64,000 nt of DNA from Xanthomonas sp. Leaf131 (GCF_001423495.1 NZ_LMOG01000006.1:158374-222373), one strand, 5' to 3'; numbered from the stretch's first letter, positions 9,176-18,036 are shown. Notes: generated from the sequence alone by a model not told the origin. Numbers and translations are program-made.

Positions 9176-9354
9176 GGGCGCCCGCCGCTGCATCAGGCCT
9201 CGTCCTGTTTATCCCCAACGACTGTCCGATGAAGAAGATCGAAGTTCCGGTGGGAGCGGGGCTCGCAGCATCCGTCGGCAGACAGGTCTCAACATGCCGT
9301 TCGCCAATCAAAAACAGTCTCTAACATGCAGGCCAATGCCCTGAACGCAAAAGA

Positions 9355-9374
9355 CGACCGCATCGCTGCGGTCG
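9355..9374 (-). terminator. Rho-independent terminator after the PfkB kinase gene
   Basis: CGACCGCA and TGCGGTCG pair perfectly around TCGC. On the minus strand the hairpin is followed by TCTTTTG, 28 bases after the kinase stop codon. Confidence 0.75.
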
Positions 9375-9402
9375 CCTTCGTTCATCGCGTGAAGCATGCG
9401 GA

Positions 9403-10359
9403 TCACACGGCCGGTTCAGGCACCATCCGCGGCATCGAGGTCGCGGCGCCTTCCACTTCGGTGGAGCGCGCGGCATAACGCGTAGCGAAGCGCACGTGGG
9501 TGATGAAGCTGGCGCTGGGCGATTGCGCCAGCGAGGCCACCAGCGCGCCGTTGAAGGCATCGCCGGCGCCGGTGGTGTCCACCGTCTGCGCGCTTTCCGC
9601 GCCCACACGGTAATGCACCGCCGTGTCGCCGCGCAGCTGTTCTTCGGCATGCGAAATGAACGCGCCCACCGAACCCAGCGTCACCACCACGGTGCCGCCC
9701 GGCAGCAACTTGCGGCATAGCGAATGCAGCGTGTTGCCGTCCAGCGCCGCCACATCGTCGGCGTTGATGCGTTCGCCGACATGGCGGCCGAGCAGGGCGG
9801 CGAATTCGGTTTCGTTCGGCGTCAGCACATCCGACAGCTTGAGCAGGCCGATCGAGGTCGGTGCATTGGCCGGCGCGGCGTTGAGCACGGTCAGTACGCC
9901 GCACTCGCGCGCCAATGCCAGCGCCGATTCGATGGTTTCTGCCGGCGATTCCAGCTGCGCCAGCAATACCTGGGACGCGGCGACCAGCGCGCGCTGGTTG
10001 TCGACGAACGCGGCGCTCAGCACCGAATTGGCGCCGGCACCGATCACGATGGTGTTGCGACCGTGCGCATCGACGTAGATACCGCCGGTGCCGGTTGGCT
10101 CATTGCTGGGCTCGGCGATCAGCGCGAAGCCGTCGTGCGCGGCCAGCGAGCGCGCCAGCGCACCGCCGGCATCGTCGCCCAGCGCGCACAAAAAATGCGT
10201 CTTGGCGCCGGCACGCGCGGCCGCGACCGCCTGATTGAACCCCTTGCCCCCGGGGCCGGTGCTATAGCGACCGGCGATGGTGGCACCCGGCGCGGGCAGG
10301 ACATCACAGCGCCACACGTGATCGACATTGAAGGACCCGACAACGACGACCGAACTCAT
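9403..10359 (-). CDS. Ribokinase-like PfkB-family sugar/nucleoside kinase
   Basis: Cytoplasmic PfkB-family kinase of 318 residues, most like ribokinase. It shows GSFNVDHVWRCDVLPAPG at the N-terminus, GGKGFNQAVAAARAGA near residue 37 (PfkB signature 1) and DTTGAGDAFNGAL near residue 250 (signature 2, with the catalytic Asp). The ATG at 10359 follows an AAGGG ribosome site; an upstream in-frame extension has no support. It lies 78 bases downstream of the nucleoside permease on the same strand, so the likely substrate is ribose or a nucleoside brought in by that permease. Ribokinase is the family name, but nucleoside kinase activity is an equally reasonable inference. Confidence 0.85.
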   Translation of the reverse strand: MSSVVVVGSFNVDHVWRCDVLPAPGATIAGRYSTGPGGKGFNQAVAAARAGAKTHFLCALGDDAGGALARSLAAHDGFALIAEPSNEPTGTGGIYVDAHGRNTIVIGAGANSVLSAAFVDNQRALVAASQVLLAQLESPAETIESALALARECGVLTVLNAAPANAPTSIGLLKLSDVLTPNETEFAALLGRHVGERINADDVAALDGNTLHSLCRKLLPGGTVVVTLGSVGAFISHAEEQLRGDTAVHYRVGAESAQTVDTTGAGDAFNGALVASLAQSPSASFITHVRFATRYAARSTEVEGAATSMPRMVPEPAV

Positions 10360-10437
10360 AAATACCCTTAACTTGAATGACTGAATGAAACCTGGCGTGC
10401 AGCGATTAGACCGGCACACCGATGAACCCGCGCCGCC

Positions 10438-11736
10438 TCAACCGAAATGCGAGAGCACGCCGGCAATGGTAGCGGTCATGAACGTTGCGATCGAACCGCC
10501 GAGCACGGCGCGCAGGCCGAACTTGGCCAGATCGTGACGGCGTTCCGGTGCCAGCCCGCCGATACCGCCGATCTGGATCGCAATCGAGCTGAAATTGGCG
10601 AAGCCGCACAGGGCATAGGTGGCAATCAGCCGGCCTTCGGCGCTCAGGCCCACGCCCGGCACTTCGCCCTTCACGATCCGCGACAGCTCGCTGTAGGCGA
10701 CGAACTCGTTGATCACCACTTTCTGGCCGATCAGCGAACCGACCGTGGTCGCATCCACCCACGGCGTGCCGATCACCCAGGCGATCGGCGCCAGCACGTA
10801 GCCGAAGATCGTCGACAGGTTGGTCGGACGGCCGAGCGCTGCGGCAGCGCCGGTGACATCGCCCAGCCAGGTCAGCGGCGCGTTGATCAACGCAATCAGC
10901 GCGATGAAGGCCAGCAGCATCGCGCCGATGTTCAGCGCCAGCCGCAGGCCATCGCCAGCGCCGGCTGCGGCCGCATCGATGACATTGCTGGTGGTCTTTT
11001 CCACTTCCATCTTGACCGTGCCGCGGGTCAGCGGGGTGCCGGTTTCCGGCACCAGCAGCTTGGCCACCACCAGGGTGGCGGGCGCGGCCATGATGCTGGC
11101 GGCGAGCAGGTGCTTGGCGTAGAACGCCTGCTGCGCGGGGTCGCTGCCGCCGAGCATGCCGACGTACGCCGCCAGCACGCCACCGGCGATATGCGCCATG
11201 CCGCCGATCATCATCGTCAGCAGCTCGGACTGGGTCATCTTGGGGATGTACGGGCGCACCGTCAGCGGCGCTTCGGTCTGCCCGATGAACACGCTGGCGC
11301 ACACGCTGGTGGTTTCCGCACCCGACACGCGCATCACCTTGGTGATCGCCCAGGCCATCGCACGCACGATCACCTGCATCACGCCCAGGTGGTAGAGCAC
11401 GCCCATCAGCGCGGAGAAGAAGATGATGGTGGGCAGCACCTGGAACGCAAAAATAAAGCCGTTGCTCCTGATGTCCATCAGGCTGCCGAAAATGAAGCTG
11501 GAGCCCTCATTGACGAAGCTCAGCACCCTCACGAAGCCCTGGCCCAGCCAGTCGAACACGTCGCGCCCGCCCGGCACCAGCAGCACCAGTGCGGCGAACG
11601 AAATCTGCAGCGCCAGACCGGTGGCGACCAGCTTCCAGTCGATCGCGCGGCGGTTGTTCGAAAACAGCCAGGTGATGCCGATAAGCACCGCCAGACCGAA
11701 CAGGCCAAAGCCGATCCTTCCCAAACCTTCGACCAT
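10438..11736 (-). CDS. nupC: NupC-family concentrative nucleoside transporter
   Basis: Inner-membrane nucleoside importer of the CNT family, driven by H+ or Na+. The 432-residue protein starts at ATG 11736, preceded by GGGGAA, and has many hydrophobic segments. Family motifs include FIGQTEAPLTVRPY near residue 150, MTQSELLTMMIGGMAHIAGG near 165, NEFVAYSEL near 345 and the C-terminal ATYALCGFANFSSIAIQIGG. It is longer than E. coli NupC (about 400). It is the first gene of a two-gene unit with the PfkB kinase, which suggests nucleoside salvage. Confidence 0.92.
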   Translation of the reverse strand: MVEGLGRIGFGLFGLAVLIGITWLFSNNRRAIDWKLVATGLALQISFAALVLLVPGGRDVFDWLGQGFVRVLSFVNEGSSFIFGSLMDIRSNGFIFAFQVLPTIIFFSALMGVLYHLGVMQVIVRAMAWAITKVMRVSGAETTSVCASVFIGQTEAPLTVRPYIPKMTQSELLTMMIGGMAHIAGGVLAAYVGMLGGSDPAQQAFYAKHLLAASIMAAPATLVVAKLLVPETGTPLTRGTVKMEVEKTTSNVIDAAAAGAGDGLRLALNIGAMLLAFIALIALINAPLTWLGDVTGAAAALGRPTNLSTIFGYVLAPIAWVIGTPWVDATTVGSLIGQKVVINEFVAYSELSRIVKGEVPGVGLSAEGRLIATYALCGFANFSSIAIQIGGIGGLAPERRHDLAKFGLRAVLGGSIATFMTATIAGVLSHFG

Positions 11737-11932
11737 TCCATTCCCCGGCGCAGACGGCAAACCGAGAAGCCTAGAGCAGGGGGTGACAGTGGGCAAGGCA
11801 AGCGGTGTTCAGACGCTCCCCATCAGCTCGCAACCGAGATGCGGCGGGCGCGGGTAGGGTGGAGTTGGCAAGCGGGTGAGCCACGCTTGCGCAAAGTCGG
11901 GGATGTGCGGCGTCGACTGGCTGTCCGGATGA
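11737..11932. other. Leader and gap upstream of the nucleoside operon
   Basis: About 200 bases before the repeat block starting near 11933. No gene or clear operator is seen. Confidence 0.4.
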
Positions 11933-12120
11933 CGCCAGCGAAGGCCACGCTCCGAGACTCGATCCGGCAACCAAGCGCTGCTTTTCTATCAGTTGCCGAC
12001 TGCGTACCGGCGTGGGACCTTATGCGGCATGGATGCCGCAGAAGAGCCTACAGGGACGTACTTGCGGCGTGTCCCACGCCGGTACGCGTGCAAGCGCCCT
12101 CCATGAGCCGAAGCATTCGT
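11933..12120. repeat. Dispersed palindromic element, copy 3, with conserved flanks
   Basis: Arms GTACCGGCGTGGGAC (12004-12018) and its complement (12071-12085) are identical to copy 2. Pairing extends two bases further outward (GC/GC). The core between the arms is the same as copy 2 base for base as far as I can align it. Flanking CAGCGAAGGCCACGCTCCGA and GCGTGCAAGCGCCCTC are also shared with the copy at 3868-4030. Confidence 0.75.
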
Positions 12121-12164
12121 ACAAGTCTGACAGACGTTGCGTGTTGGTTGGTCGATGCGCGGCG

Positions 12165-12250
12165 CCGCATCCGGAAGCGGGACACGCCGTGAATCCGTCC
12201 CGGTAGGCTCGGTGGCGGCATCCATGCCGCCACACGGTCCCGCTCCCGTA
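12165..12250. repeat. Dispersed palindromic element, copy 4 (inverted, other arms)
   Basis: Begins GCCGCATC, then AGCGGGAC (12176-12183) pairing with GTCCCGCT (12237-12244). The core has GGTGGCGGCATCCATGCCGCC, a longer version of the central stem, and GTGAATCCGTCC. It lies about 90 bases from copy 3 in opposite orientation. From here to 12441 no gene is seen. Confidence 0.6.
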
Positions 12251-12441
12251 CGCGACACCACGCTCACACTTTTCGCAGCGGCTGATCCACAAGCAATGGC
12301 TGCATGCAGGCGGAATATCTGGAGATCCCGCTGTCGATCATGTGACCAACACGCCACGCCCTGTCACCCCGGCAACCTCACGTCCTACACTGCGCACGCC
12401 GATCCGGGGCAGGGCGCCGCGGAGGTTGTTGGAGTCTGCCA

Positions 12442-13410
12442 ATGCATTACCGTCGTCTGGGTTCCACCGGGCTGCAGCTGTCGGCCTTGTCGTTCGGGGC
12501 CTGGGTCACCTTCGGCAAGCAGATCGGGCGCAGCGAAGCGCGCAACCTGATTGCCGCCGCCTGGGACAACGGCATCAATTTCTTCGACAACGCCGAGGTG
12601 TATGCACGCGGCCGCGCCGAAGAAGTGATGGGCGATGTGATCGCCGACCTGCGCCTGCCGCGCGATGGCTATTGCGTCTCGAGCAAGGTGTTCTTCGGCG
12701 CTGTGGACAGCCCGCGCCCGACCCAGCGCGGCCTGTCGCGCAAGCACATCACCGACGCCTGCCATGCCGCACTCAAGCGCCTGCGCGTGGAGTATCTGGA
12801 TCTATATTTCTGCCACCGGCCCGACCCGGAGACGCCCATCCAGGAAACCGTGCGCGCCATGGACGCACTGATCCGCCAGGGCAAGGTGCTGTACTGGGGC
12901 ACCTCCGAATGGAGCGCCGAACAGGTACGCGCCGCCATCGCCATCGCCGAGCAGGAGCAACTGCATGCTCCGGCGATGGAGCAACCGCAATACAACCTGC
13001 TGCATCGCGACCGGTTGGAGCGCGAGTACGCCCCGCTGTGCGAGGGCGGGCTGGGCACCACCATCTGGTCGCCGCTGGCCTCGGGCCTGCTGACCGGCAA
13101 GTACAACGCCGGTGTGGACGCTGACAGCCGCTTGGGCCAACCGGGCAATCACTGGTTGCAGGACGAAGTGCTCGGCGCACCGGACGCCCGCCGCCTGGAG
13201 CGTGCCCGCGCATTCTGCGCACTCGCCGCCGAACTGGGTCAGTCGCCAGCCCGCTTGGCGATCGCCTGGTGTCTGCGCAATCCACATGTCTCCACGGTGA
13301 TCCTCGGCGCAAGCCGGGTGGCGCAGCTCGAAGAAAACCTCGGTGCACTGGAGACATTGACCCAGGTCGATGCGGCTGGCTGGGCGCGGGTGGAAGAGGT
13401 TACGCGCTGA
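12442..13410 (+). CDS. Aldo/keto reductase
   Basis: NAD(P)H-dependent oxidoreductase of the aldo/keto reductase superfamily, 322 residues, in the subgroup related to YghZ and the potassium-channel beta subunits. Visible signatures are YRRLGSTGLQLSALSFGAW at the N-terminus, INFFDNAEVYARGRAEEVMG with catalytic Asp and Tyr near residues 50-55, the Lys in VSSKVFFG near 82, LDLYFCHRPDPETP near 117 and the C-terminal VSTVILGASRVAQLEENL cofactor-binding stretch. It is a single gene between the repeat block and the heme locus. The natural carbonyl substrate is unknown. Confidence 0.9.
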   Translation: MHYRRLGSTGLQLSALSFGAWVTFGKQIGRSEARNLIAAAWDNGINFFDNAEVYARGRAEEVMGDVIADLRLPRDGYCVSSKVFFGAVDSPRPTQRGLSRKHITDACHAALKRLRVEYLDLYFCHRPDPETPIQETVRAMDALIRQGKVLYWGTSEWSAEQVRAAIAIAEQEQLHAPAMEQPQYNLLHRDRLEREYAPLCEGGLGTTIWSPLASGLLTGKYNAGVDADSRLGQPGNHWLQDEVLGAPDARRLERARAFCALAAELGQSPARLAIAWCLRNPHVSTVILGASRVAQLEENLGALETLTQVDAAGWARVEEVTR

Positions 13411-13573
13411 GATGTAAGGGTGTCTGGCCTGCTGGGGAACGTGTTCGGCTTGCTTGCGGCCCATGACGAGGGGTGCGGGCAAGCGACAATCGGGACATGA
13501 CGTCGGTTTCGCAACATTGATTGATAAAAGTAATCGATGTCCGCGAATTCATCTAAAGATCAAGGCTCTCAAA

Positions 13574-13612
13574 TGAGAATGGCTCTTGATCATTAAATGA
13601 GAATGGTTATTA
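13574..13612. promoter_or_regulatory. Fur-box-like operator upstream of hemP
   Basis: TGAGAAT-G-GTTATTA (13598-13612) matches the TGATAAT-N-ATTATCA Fur pattern at 12 of 14 positions. A second TGAGAATGG half lies 24 bases upstream (13574), as part of a direct repeat AAATGAGAATGG (13571 and 13595). The position 33 bases before hemP fits iron repression. Confidence 0.65.
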
Positions 13613-13644
13613 TTTGTCTGGCCAACCGACTGGAGATCCAGATC

Positions 13645-13842
13645 ATGACCGCTCATCCCGTGCTACTTCGCTCCGAACCGGTCAACCTGCGCGACCGTGC
13701 CGTTCCGCGCGCTGTCCCCGCAGAAGACGTCATCAGCAGCGAGGCGCTGCTCAAGGGCCGTCGCGAAGTGCTGATCCAGCATGGCGACCGCGTGTATCGC
13801 CTGCGCCATACCAGCAACGACAAGCTCATCCTGACCAAGTAA
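13645..13842 (+). CDS. hemP: Hemin uptake protein HemP
   Basis: Small protein of 65 residues found at the head of bacterial heme-uptake operons. The C-terminal half carries the family motif LLKGRREVLIQH followed by YRLRHTSNDKLILTK. The ATG at 13645 is chosen over 13597 because the conserved core begins further in, a GGAG ribosome site lies 9 bases upstream, and the upstream extension would overlap the Fur-like box. HemP acts as an accessory or activator of heme-receptor expression in some bacteria; its role here is inferred. The receptor gene follows after 267 bases and a strong hairpin. Confidence 0.88.
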   Translation: MTAHPVLLRSEPVNLRDRAVPRAVPAEDVISSEALLKGRREVLIQHGDRVYRLRHTSNDKLILTK

Positions 13843-13967
13843 CACCGCCGATAAACCACTGCGCGCCGCCAAACGGGCGCGGTCGGTGTGGAGGTCGGCA
13901 GGTGCCCAGCATCAGCCGCACGCGTTCGCCCCCGCAGCCCTGATTGGCACGCACGATGTTCTGCCCA

Positions 13968-13993
13968 CCGATGCCTGCTAGCGCAGGTATCGG
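13968..13993 (+). terminator. Hairpin between hemP and the heme receptor gene
   Basis: CCGATGCCTGC (13968-13978) and GCAGGTATCGG (13983-13993) pair over 11 positions with one G-T wobble around TAGC, followed by CTTTCTG. It could attenuate transcription so that hemP exceeds the receptor. The remainder of 13843-14109 shows no gene. Confidence 0.5.
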
Positions 13994-14109
13994 AGCTTTC
14001 TGCCGCGGGCGTTGCCGCCGCCGCCCGCCACTTCATTCTCTACCCTCGGCTGCCGCTCGCGGCGTCTGCCACAGCGCGCGCTGTCGGGGGTTCTTCTCGA
14101 AGGTTCTCG

Positions 14110-16341
14110 ATGATCCGCCTGCATCCGCTGGTGGTCGCGCTGTCGCTGGCGCTGCCTGTTGTTCCGTTGTGTGCCCATGCTGCTGAACTCGACGGCAGTG
14201 GGGATGCCGCGCGTGAGGTGCACGACTTCAACCGGCTGCAGGTCACTGCCACGCGCACCCAGCGCGCCTTGGTCGATGTGCCGAGCACGGTGGATGTGAT
14301 CGACCGCGAACAACTCGACAACCAACTGGTGCGCGAGCTCAAGGATCTGTTCCGTTACACGCCGGGCGTGTCGGTGACCAGCACCAGCGGCCGCTTCACC
14401 GGTGCCAACGGCATCCGCATCCGCGGGCTGGACGGCAACCGCGTGGCGATCCTGGTCGACAACGTGCCGGTGTCTGACACCTTCAGCTTCGGCAGTTACC
14501 TCAATGCCAACCGCAACTTCGTCGATCTGGAAACGCTCAAGCGCGTCGAAGTGGTGCGCGGGCCGGCCAGCTCCCTGTACGGTTCCGATGCGCTGGGTGG
14601 CGTGGTGGCCTTCGTCACCAAGGATCCAGCCGATTATCTGAGCGCCGACAAGCACAGCTATGTCGGCCTGAAGTTTGGCTACGAAGGCGACTGGAACGGC
14701 TTGTTCGCCGGTGCCACCGGCGCGTTCGGCGGCGAGCGCTGGAGCGGCATGGTGGCGGTGAGTCACCGCCAGGGTCAGGAAGCGCAGAACCAGGGCGACA
14801 ACCGCAGCCGCGATTTCACCCGTACCGCAGCCAACCCGCAGCGCATCGATGGGCGCAGCGTGCTCGCCAAACTGGTGTACGCGCCGAATGCGCAGCAGCG
14901 CTTCAAGCTCACCGTGGAAGGCAACGAAGATTACGGCAGCATCGACGCGTTGACCGGCATCGACACACGCTCGCCCACCGCGTCGCTGCGCATTCTTTCG
15001 CAGCAGGGCCGCGACCACCAGACGCGTGCACGCGTCTCGTTCCGGCACGAACTGGATGCGCTGGACTCCGCGCTCGCCGACGATCTGCAGTGGCAGCTGT
15101 ATCGCCAGGACAGCGAGAGTCTGCAGCGTACCGACGAGCTGCGTGGCAACAACACCCGCCGTCACAACGAACACAACTTCGATCAGCGTGTGTACGGCTT
15201 GCTTGTCAACGCGCACAAATTCATCGACACCGGTACGCTCAGCCACGACATCACCTATGGCCTGGACGGCACCTGGACCGATACCCGCGCCAAGCGCGAC
15301 GGGTATTCGGTGAATCTGGCCAATGGCGTGGTGACCAATCGCGTGGGGCAGGACGTGTTCCCGGTGCGCGACTTCCCCAAGAGCGAAACCACCAAGCTCG
15401 GGTTGTATGCGCAGGACGAAATCCGCTTGCTCGATGGAAAGTTGTCGCTGACGCCGGGTGTGCGCGTGGATTATTTCCGGCTGTCGCCGCAGGTGGACGC
15501 CATCTTTCGCGAAGACAACCCGGGCGTTGCCGCTGCGACCATCGACGAAACCCAGGTCTCGCCCAAGTTCGGTGCGGTGTGGCGGTTCTCGGATGCTTGG
15601 TCGGCATATGCCAATTACGCGCACGGCTTTCGCGCGCCGCCGTATAACGACGTCAATATCGGCTTCACCAATCTGCAGGCGCGCTACACCGCCATCGCCA
15701 ATCCAGATTTGAAATCGGAAACCAGTCGCGGTGGCGAACTGGGGCTGCGCTTCAACGATGCGATCGGGTACCTGGGCGTCGCCGTGTATTACACCGATTA
15801 CCGCAACTTCATCGAATCGTATGCGCCGGCCGGCTTCAACGCCGAAGGGCTGATGCTGTTCCAATCGCGCAATGTGGACGATGTGGTGATCAAGGGCGCC
15901 GAGGCGCGTGGCGGAATCGATCTGGGCGCGTTGGCCGGTTGGCAGGGTTGGTCGCTCAACAGCGCCGTGGCGTATTCGGAAGGCGACAATCTCACCGACG
16001 ACACCCCGCTCAACTCGGTCGACCCGCTGCGCGGCACGCTCGGCGTAGCCTTCGACAGCGATAGCTGGGGCGCAGAATTGATCGGCACGGTCGTCGCACG
16101 CAAGCGCCGCCCGCAGCTGGACAGTTATTACACGCCGGCCGGCTACGCCACGCTGGACCTGATGGGGCATTGGGAGTTCGCGCCCGGTGCCAAGGTCACC
16201 GCCGGCATTTTCAATCTGGCCGACCGCCGCTATGTGGACTGGAACGCGCTGCCCAACGGCACGCTGGCCAGCAGCACGGTGCTCGACCGCTTCACCGGCG
16301 CCGGGCGCACCGCCTCGGTCAGCCTGGCGGTGAGTTGGTAG
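14110..16341 (+). CDS. TonB-dependent heme/hemoglobin receptor
   Basis: Outer-membrane receptor of 743 residues that uses TonB energy to import heme or hemoproteins. The ATG at 14110 follows GAAGG and starts a signal peptide ending CAHA near residue 24. The plug domain follows (LQVTATRTQRALVDVPSTVDVIDREQL, then GIRIRGLDGNRVAILVDNVPV and VEVVRGPASSLYGSDALGGVV). The rest is a beta barrel ending ASVSLAVSW with a terminal aromatic. The barrel segment YANYAHGFRAPPYNDVN is typical of the hemoglobin/transferrin/lactoferrin receptor family. Placement after hemP and a Fur-like box supports heme as the ligand; siderophore import is less likely. Confidence 0.9.
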   Translation: MIRLHPLVVALSLALPVVPLCAHAAELDGSGDAAREVHDFNRLQVTATRTQRALVDVPSTVDVIDREQLDNQLVRELKDLFRYTPGVSVTSTSGRFTGANGIRIRGLDGNRVAILVDNVPVSDTFSFGSYLNANRNFVDLETLKRVEVVRGPASSLYGSDALGGVVAFVTKDPADYLSADKHSYVGLKFGYEGDWNGLFAGATGAFGGERWSGMVAVSHRQGQEAQNQGDNRSRDFTRTAANPQRIDGRSVLAKLVYAPNAQQRFKLTVEGNEDYGSIDALTGIDTRSPTASLRILSQQGRDHQTRARVSFRHELDALDSALADDLQWQLYRQDSESLQRTDELRGNNTRRHNEHNFDQRVYGLLVNAHKFIDTGTLSHDITYGLDGTWTDTRAKRDGYSVNLANGVVTNRVGQDVFPVRDFPKSETTKLGLYAQDEIRLLDGKLSLTPGVRVDYFRLSPQVDAIFREDNPGVAAATIDETQVSPKFGAVWRFSDAWSAYANYAHGFRAPPYNDVNIGFTNLQARYTAIANPDLKSETSRGGELGLRFNDAIGYLGVAVYYTDYRNFIESYAPAGFNAEGLMLFQSRNVDDVVIKGAEARGGIDLGALAGWQGWSLNSAVAYSEGDNLTDDTPLNSVDPLRGTLGVAFDSDSWGAELIGTVVARKRRPQLDSYYTPAGYATLDLMGHWEFAPGAKVTAGIFNLADRRYVDWNALPNGTLASSTVLDRFTGAGRTASVSLAVSW

Positions 16342-16346
16342 CGGCC

Positions 16347-16979
16347 ATGCCCAGCGCCCGCCCACTGCCGCCGTTGTCGCATGCACGTGCCACCCGCGCC
16401 GCGCTGCCGCGTCCGCAGCAATTGGCGGCCCTGGGCACGGTGCTGTGCCTGTATCGGCCCGCGCTGGGCAACGAGCTGGATGGCTGGCAACACGCGGTGG
16501 ATGCGGCGGCGTGCCGGCAGGTCGACAGCGACGGCGTGCGCGAAAGCATCTGGTTCTTCGATGCCGAAGGTCATTGCTGCTGGCGGCTGTGTCTGCTGCC
16601 GGACAGCGATTTCCTGATCTGGGATCGCCTGGTCTCGCGCCTGCCGCCGCTGCCGATGGAAACCCATGAGCTGGGCGTCGGCGAGCGGCTGTGGCGGCGC
16701 CTGGCTGGGCGCATGCGCGGGGAGGCGTGGCGACTGAGTGCGCTGCGGCTGCAGACTGCAGCCAGCCGCGAGCAACCGTTTGTCGCCAGCCTGGCGACGG
16801 TGTCTGCGCTGGGCGCGGAAGTGGCCACACGCCTGGCGCGCGAGGAGGGTATCGACGGACGCGTGGCCGTGGATGACTGTTGCTGCGCGCGCGCTGCGGC
16901 CTTGCGCACTGCCTCCAGCACATCCAGCAACATCGATCCATCCGAGATGACGACGTCGCTGGTGCGCTTGCGCCGCTGA
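16347..16979 (+). CDS. Heme-locus protein of unknown function (possible diverged HemS/HutX-like)
   Basis: Predicted soluble protein of 210 residues starting 5 bases after the receptor stop, so almost certainly co-transcribed. There is no signal peptide or membrane segment. The middle (about residues 15-95) reads LAALGTVLCLYRP, SIWFFDAEGHCCWRLCLLPDSDFLIW. This vaguely recalls the HemS/ChuX heme-handling fold, in which a short aromatic stretch follows charged strand residues. That resemblance is weak and by eye only. An unusual CCC run occurs near residue 178. It may help move or degrade heme in the cytoplasm. No firm family assigned. Confidence 0.6.
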   Translation: MPSARPLPPLSHARATRAALPRPQQLAALGTVLCLYRPALGNELDGWQHAVDAAACRQVDSDGVRESIWFFDAEGHCCWRLCLLPDSDFLIWDRLVSRLPPLPMETHELGVGERLWRRLAGRMRGEAWRLSALRLQTAASREQPFVASLATVSALGAEVATRLAREEGIDGRVAVDDCCCARAAALRTASSTSSNIDPSEMTTSLVRLRR

Positions 16980-17008
16980 CGTTCCTGAGACCACCAACGA
17001 GAGTTCCG

Positions 17009-17932
17009 ATGAGCCGATTGTTTCCCCGTTGTATCGCACTGACCCTGAGCCTGCTGCCGTTGATTGCCGCCGCCGACGCCCAGCGCGATCGCCAGAGCAT
17101 CCTGGCGATGCAGGGCGAATACGCGGTGGACTTCGCCTTCGACGAAACCGTATTGCTCAAGCCCGGTTACGAACGTGCCTCGGCCATGCGCAGCGGCGCC
17201 AGCGAAGTGGTCATCGTGGTGGAGGATTCACCGCGCAAAGTGGTGCTGCAGCACTTGTTGGTCGATGAAAAGAGCAAGCATGTCACCAAGCATTGGCGGC
17301 AGGACTGGAGCTATGAGGCGCCGCAGCGTTTCGAATTCACCGCCGAGCAGACCTGGACGGTGCATACGCTGCCGCCGGCAGTCACCACCGGCGCCTGGAC
17401 GCAATGCGTCTATGAAGTCAGCGACGCACCGCGCTATTGCGGCACCGGCCGCTGGGATTACGCCGAGGATCACCCCACCTGGACCAGCGATCTGAGCTGG
17501 CGCCCGTTGCCGCGCCGCGAGTACACCAAGCGCAGCGACTACAACGCGCTGTCGGTAATCAATCGCCACACGCTCACGCCCAACGGCTGGACCCACGAAC
17601 AGTTCAACACCAAGGTGCTGCGCAAGCCCGATGGCGCCCAGGAGGCGATCGCGCGCGAGTTCGGCTTCAACGATTACCGCAAGACCACCGAGGTCGACTT
17701 CGCCCCGGCCTATGCGTATTGGAAGGGCACCGAGGGCTATTGGGCCAAGGTGCGCACGCGCTGGGCCAGGTTCCTCGACGCGCCGCCCGGGCTGCACCTA
17801 AAGACCAAGCCCGATGGCATGGCAATGATCATGCCGATGTTCCAGCAGGCCGAGACTGTGCAGAAGGGCAAGCGGGTCAAGGATGCGCAACTCGACGCGG
17901 TGTTCGCGCAGTGGGTGGAACCCGCAAACTAG
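17009..17932 (+). CDS. DUF6607-type exported protein linked to heme uptake
   Basis: 307-residue protein with an N-terminal signal peptide (MSRLFPRCIALTLSLLPLIAAADA), so predicted periplasmic or outer-membrane-associated. The mature part is rich in Trp and Tyr, with motifs YAVDFAFDETVLL, HWRQDWSYE, YCGTGRWDYAEDHPTW, RREYTKRSDYNAL, THEQFNTKVLR and EFGFNDYRKT. I recognise it as the family called DUF6607, which has no established function. The ATG at 17009 follows GAGAG, 29 bases after the preceding gene, and the gene closes the heme operon. The conserved aromatic residues would suit heme contact, but that is speculation. Confidence 0.7.
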   Translation: MSRLFPRCIALTLSLLPLIAAADAQRDRQSILAMQGEYAVDFAFDETVLLKPGYERASAMRSGASEVVIVVEDSPRKVVLQHLLVDEKSKHVTKHWRQDWSYEAPQRFEFTAEQTWTVHTLPPAVTTGAWTQCVYEVSDAPRYCGTGRWDYAEDHPTWTSDLSWRPLPRREYTKRSDYNALSVINRHTLTPNGWTHEQFNTKVLRKPDGAQEAIAREFGFNDYRKTTEVDFAPAYAYWKGTEGYWAKVRTRWARFLDAPPGLHLKTKPDGMAMIMPMFQQAETVQKGKRVKDAQLDAVFAQWVEPAN

Positions 17933-17945
17933 GTACCAGGATGTC

Positions 17946-18036
17946 GTAGGAGCGCACCCGGGCGCGATGGGGCATCCCGGTAACGCCCATTGCGCCCGGG
18001 GTGCTGCTACAAGGTCGCGCCCCGGTGCGCTCCTAC
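17946..18036. repeat. GTAG-type REP cluster between convergent genes
   Basis: GTAGGAGCGCACCCGGGCGCGA (17946-17967) and its inverted partner TCGCGCCCCGGTGCGCTCCTAC (18015-18036) bracket a third partial unit (about 17985-18010, GCGCCCGGGGTGCTGCTAC). The layout is that of REP doublets with a GTAG head. It fills the gap between two convergent genes and could act as a bidirectional terminator. Confidence 0.7.

Noticed and set aside
10447..12192. A 581-codon plus-strand open frame antisense to the nucleoside permease
   Set aside because: It is rich in His, Arg, Gln and Gly without domains, which is the usual signature of an antisense frame to a membrane protein in high-GC DNA.
13978..17160. A 1060-codon open reading frame on the minus strand, antisense to the heme receptor and following genes
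   Set aside because: It has no domain and is a typical by-product of high-GC third-position bias opposite real genes. The plus strand holds the recognised receptor with its plug motifs and signal peptide.
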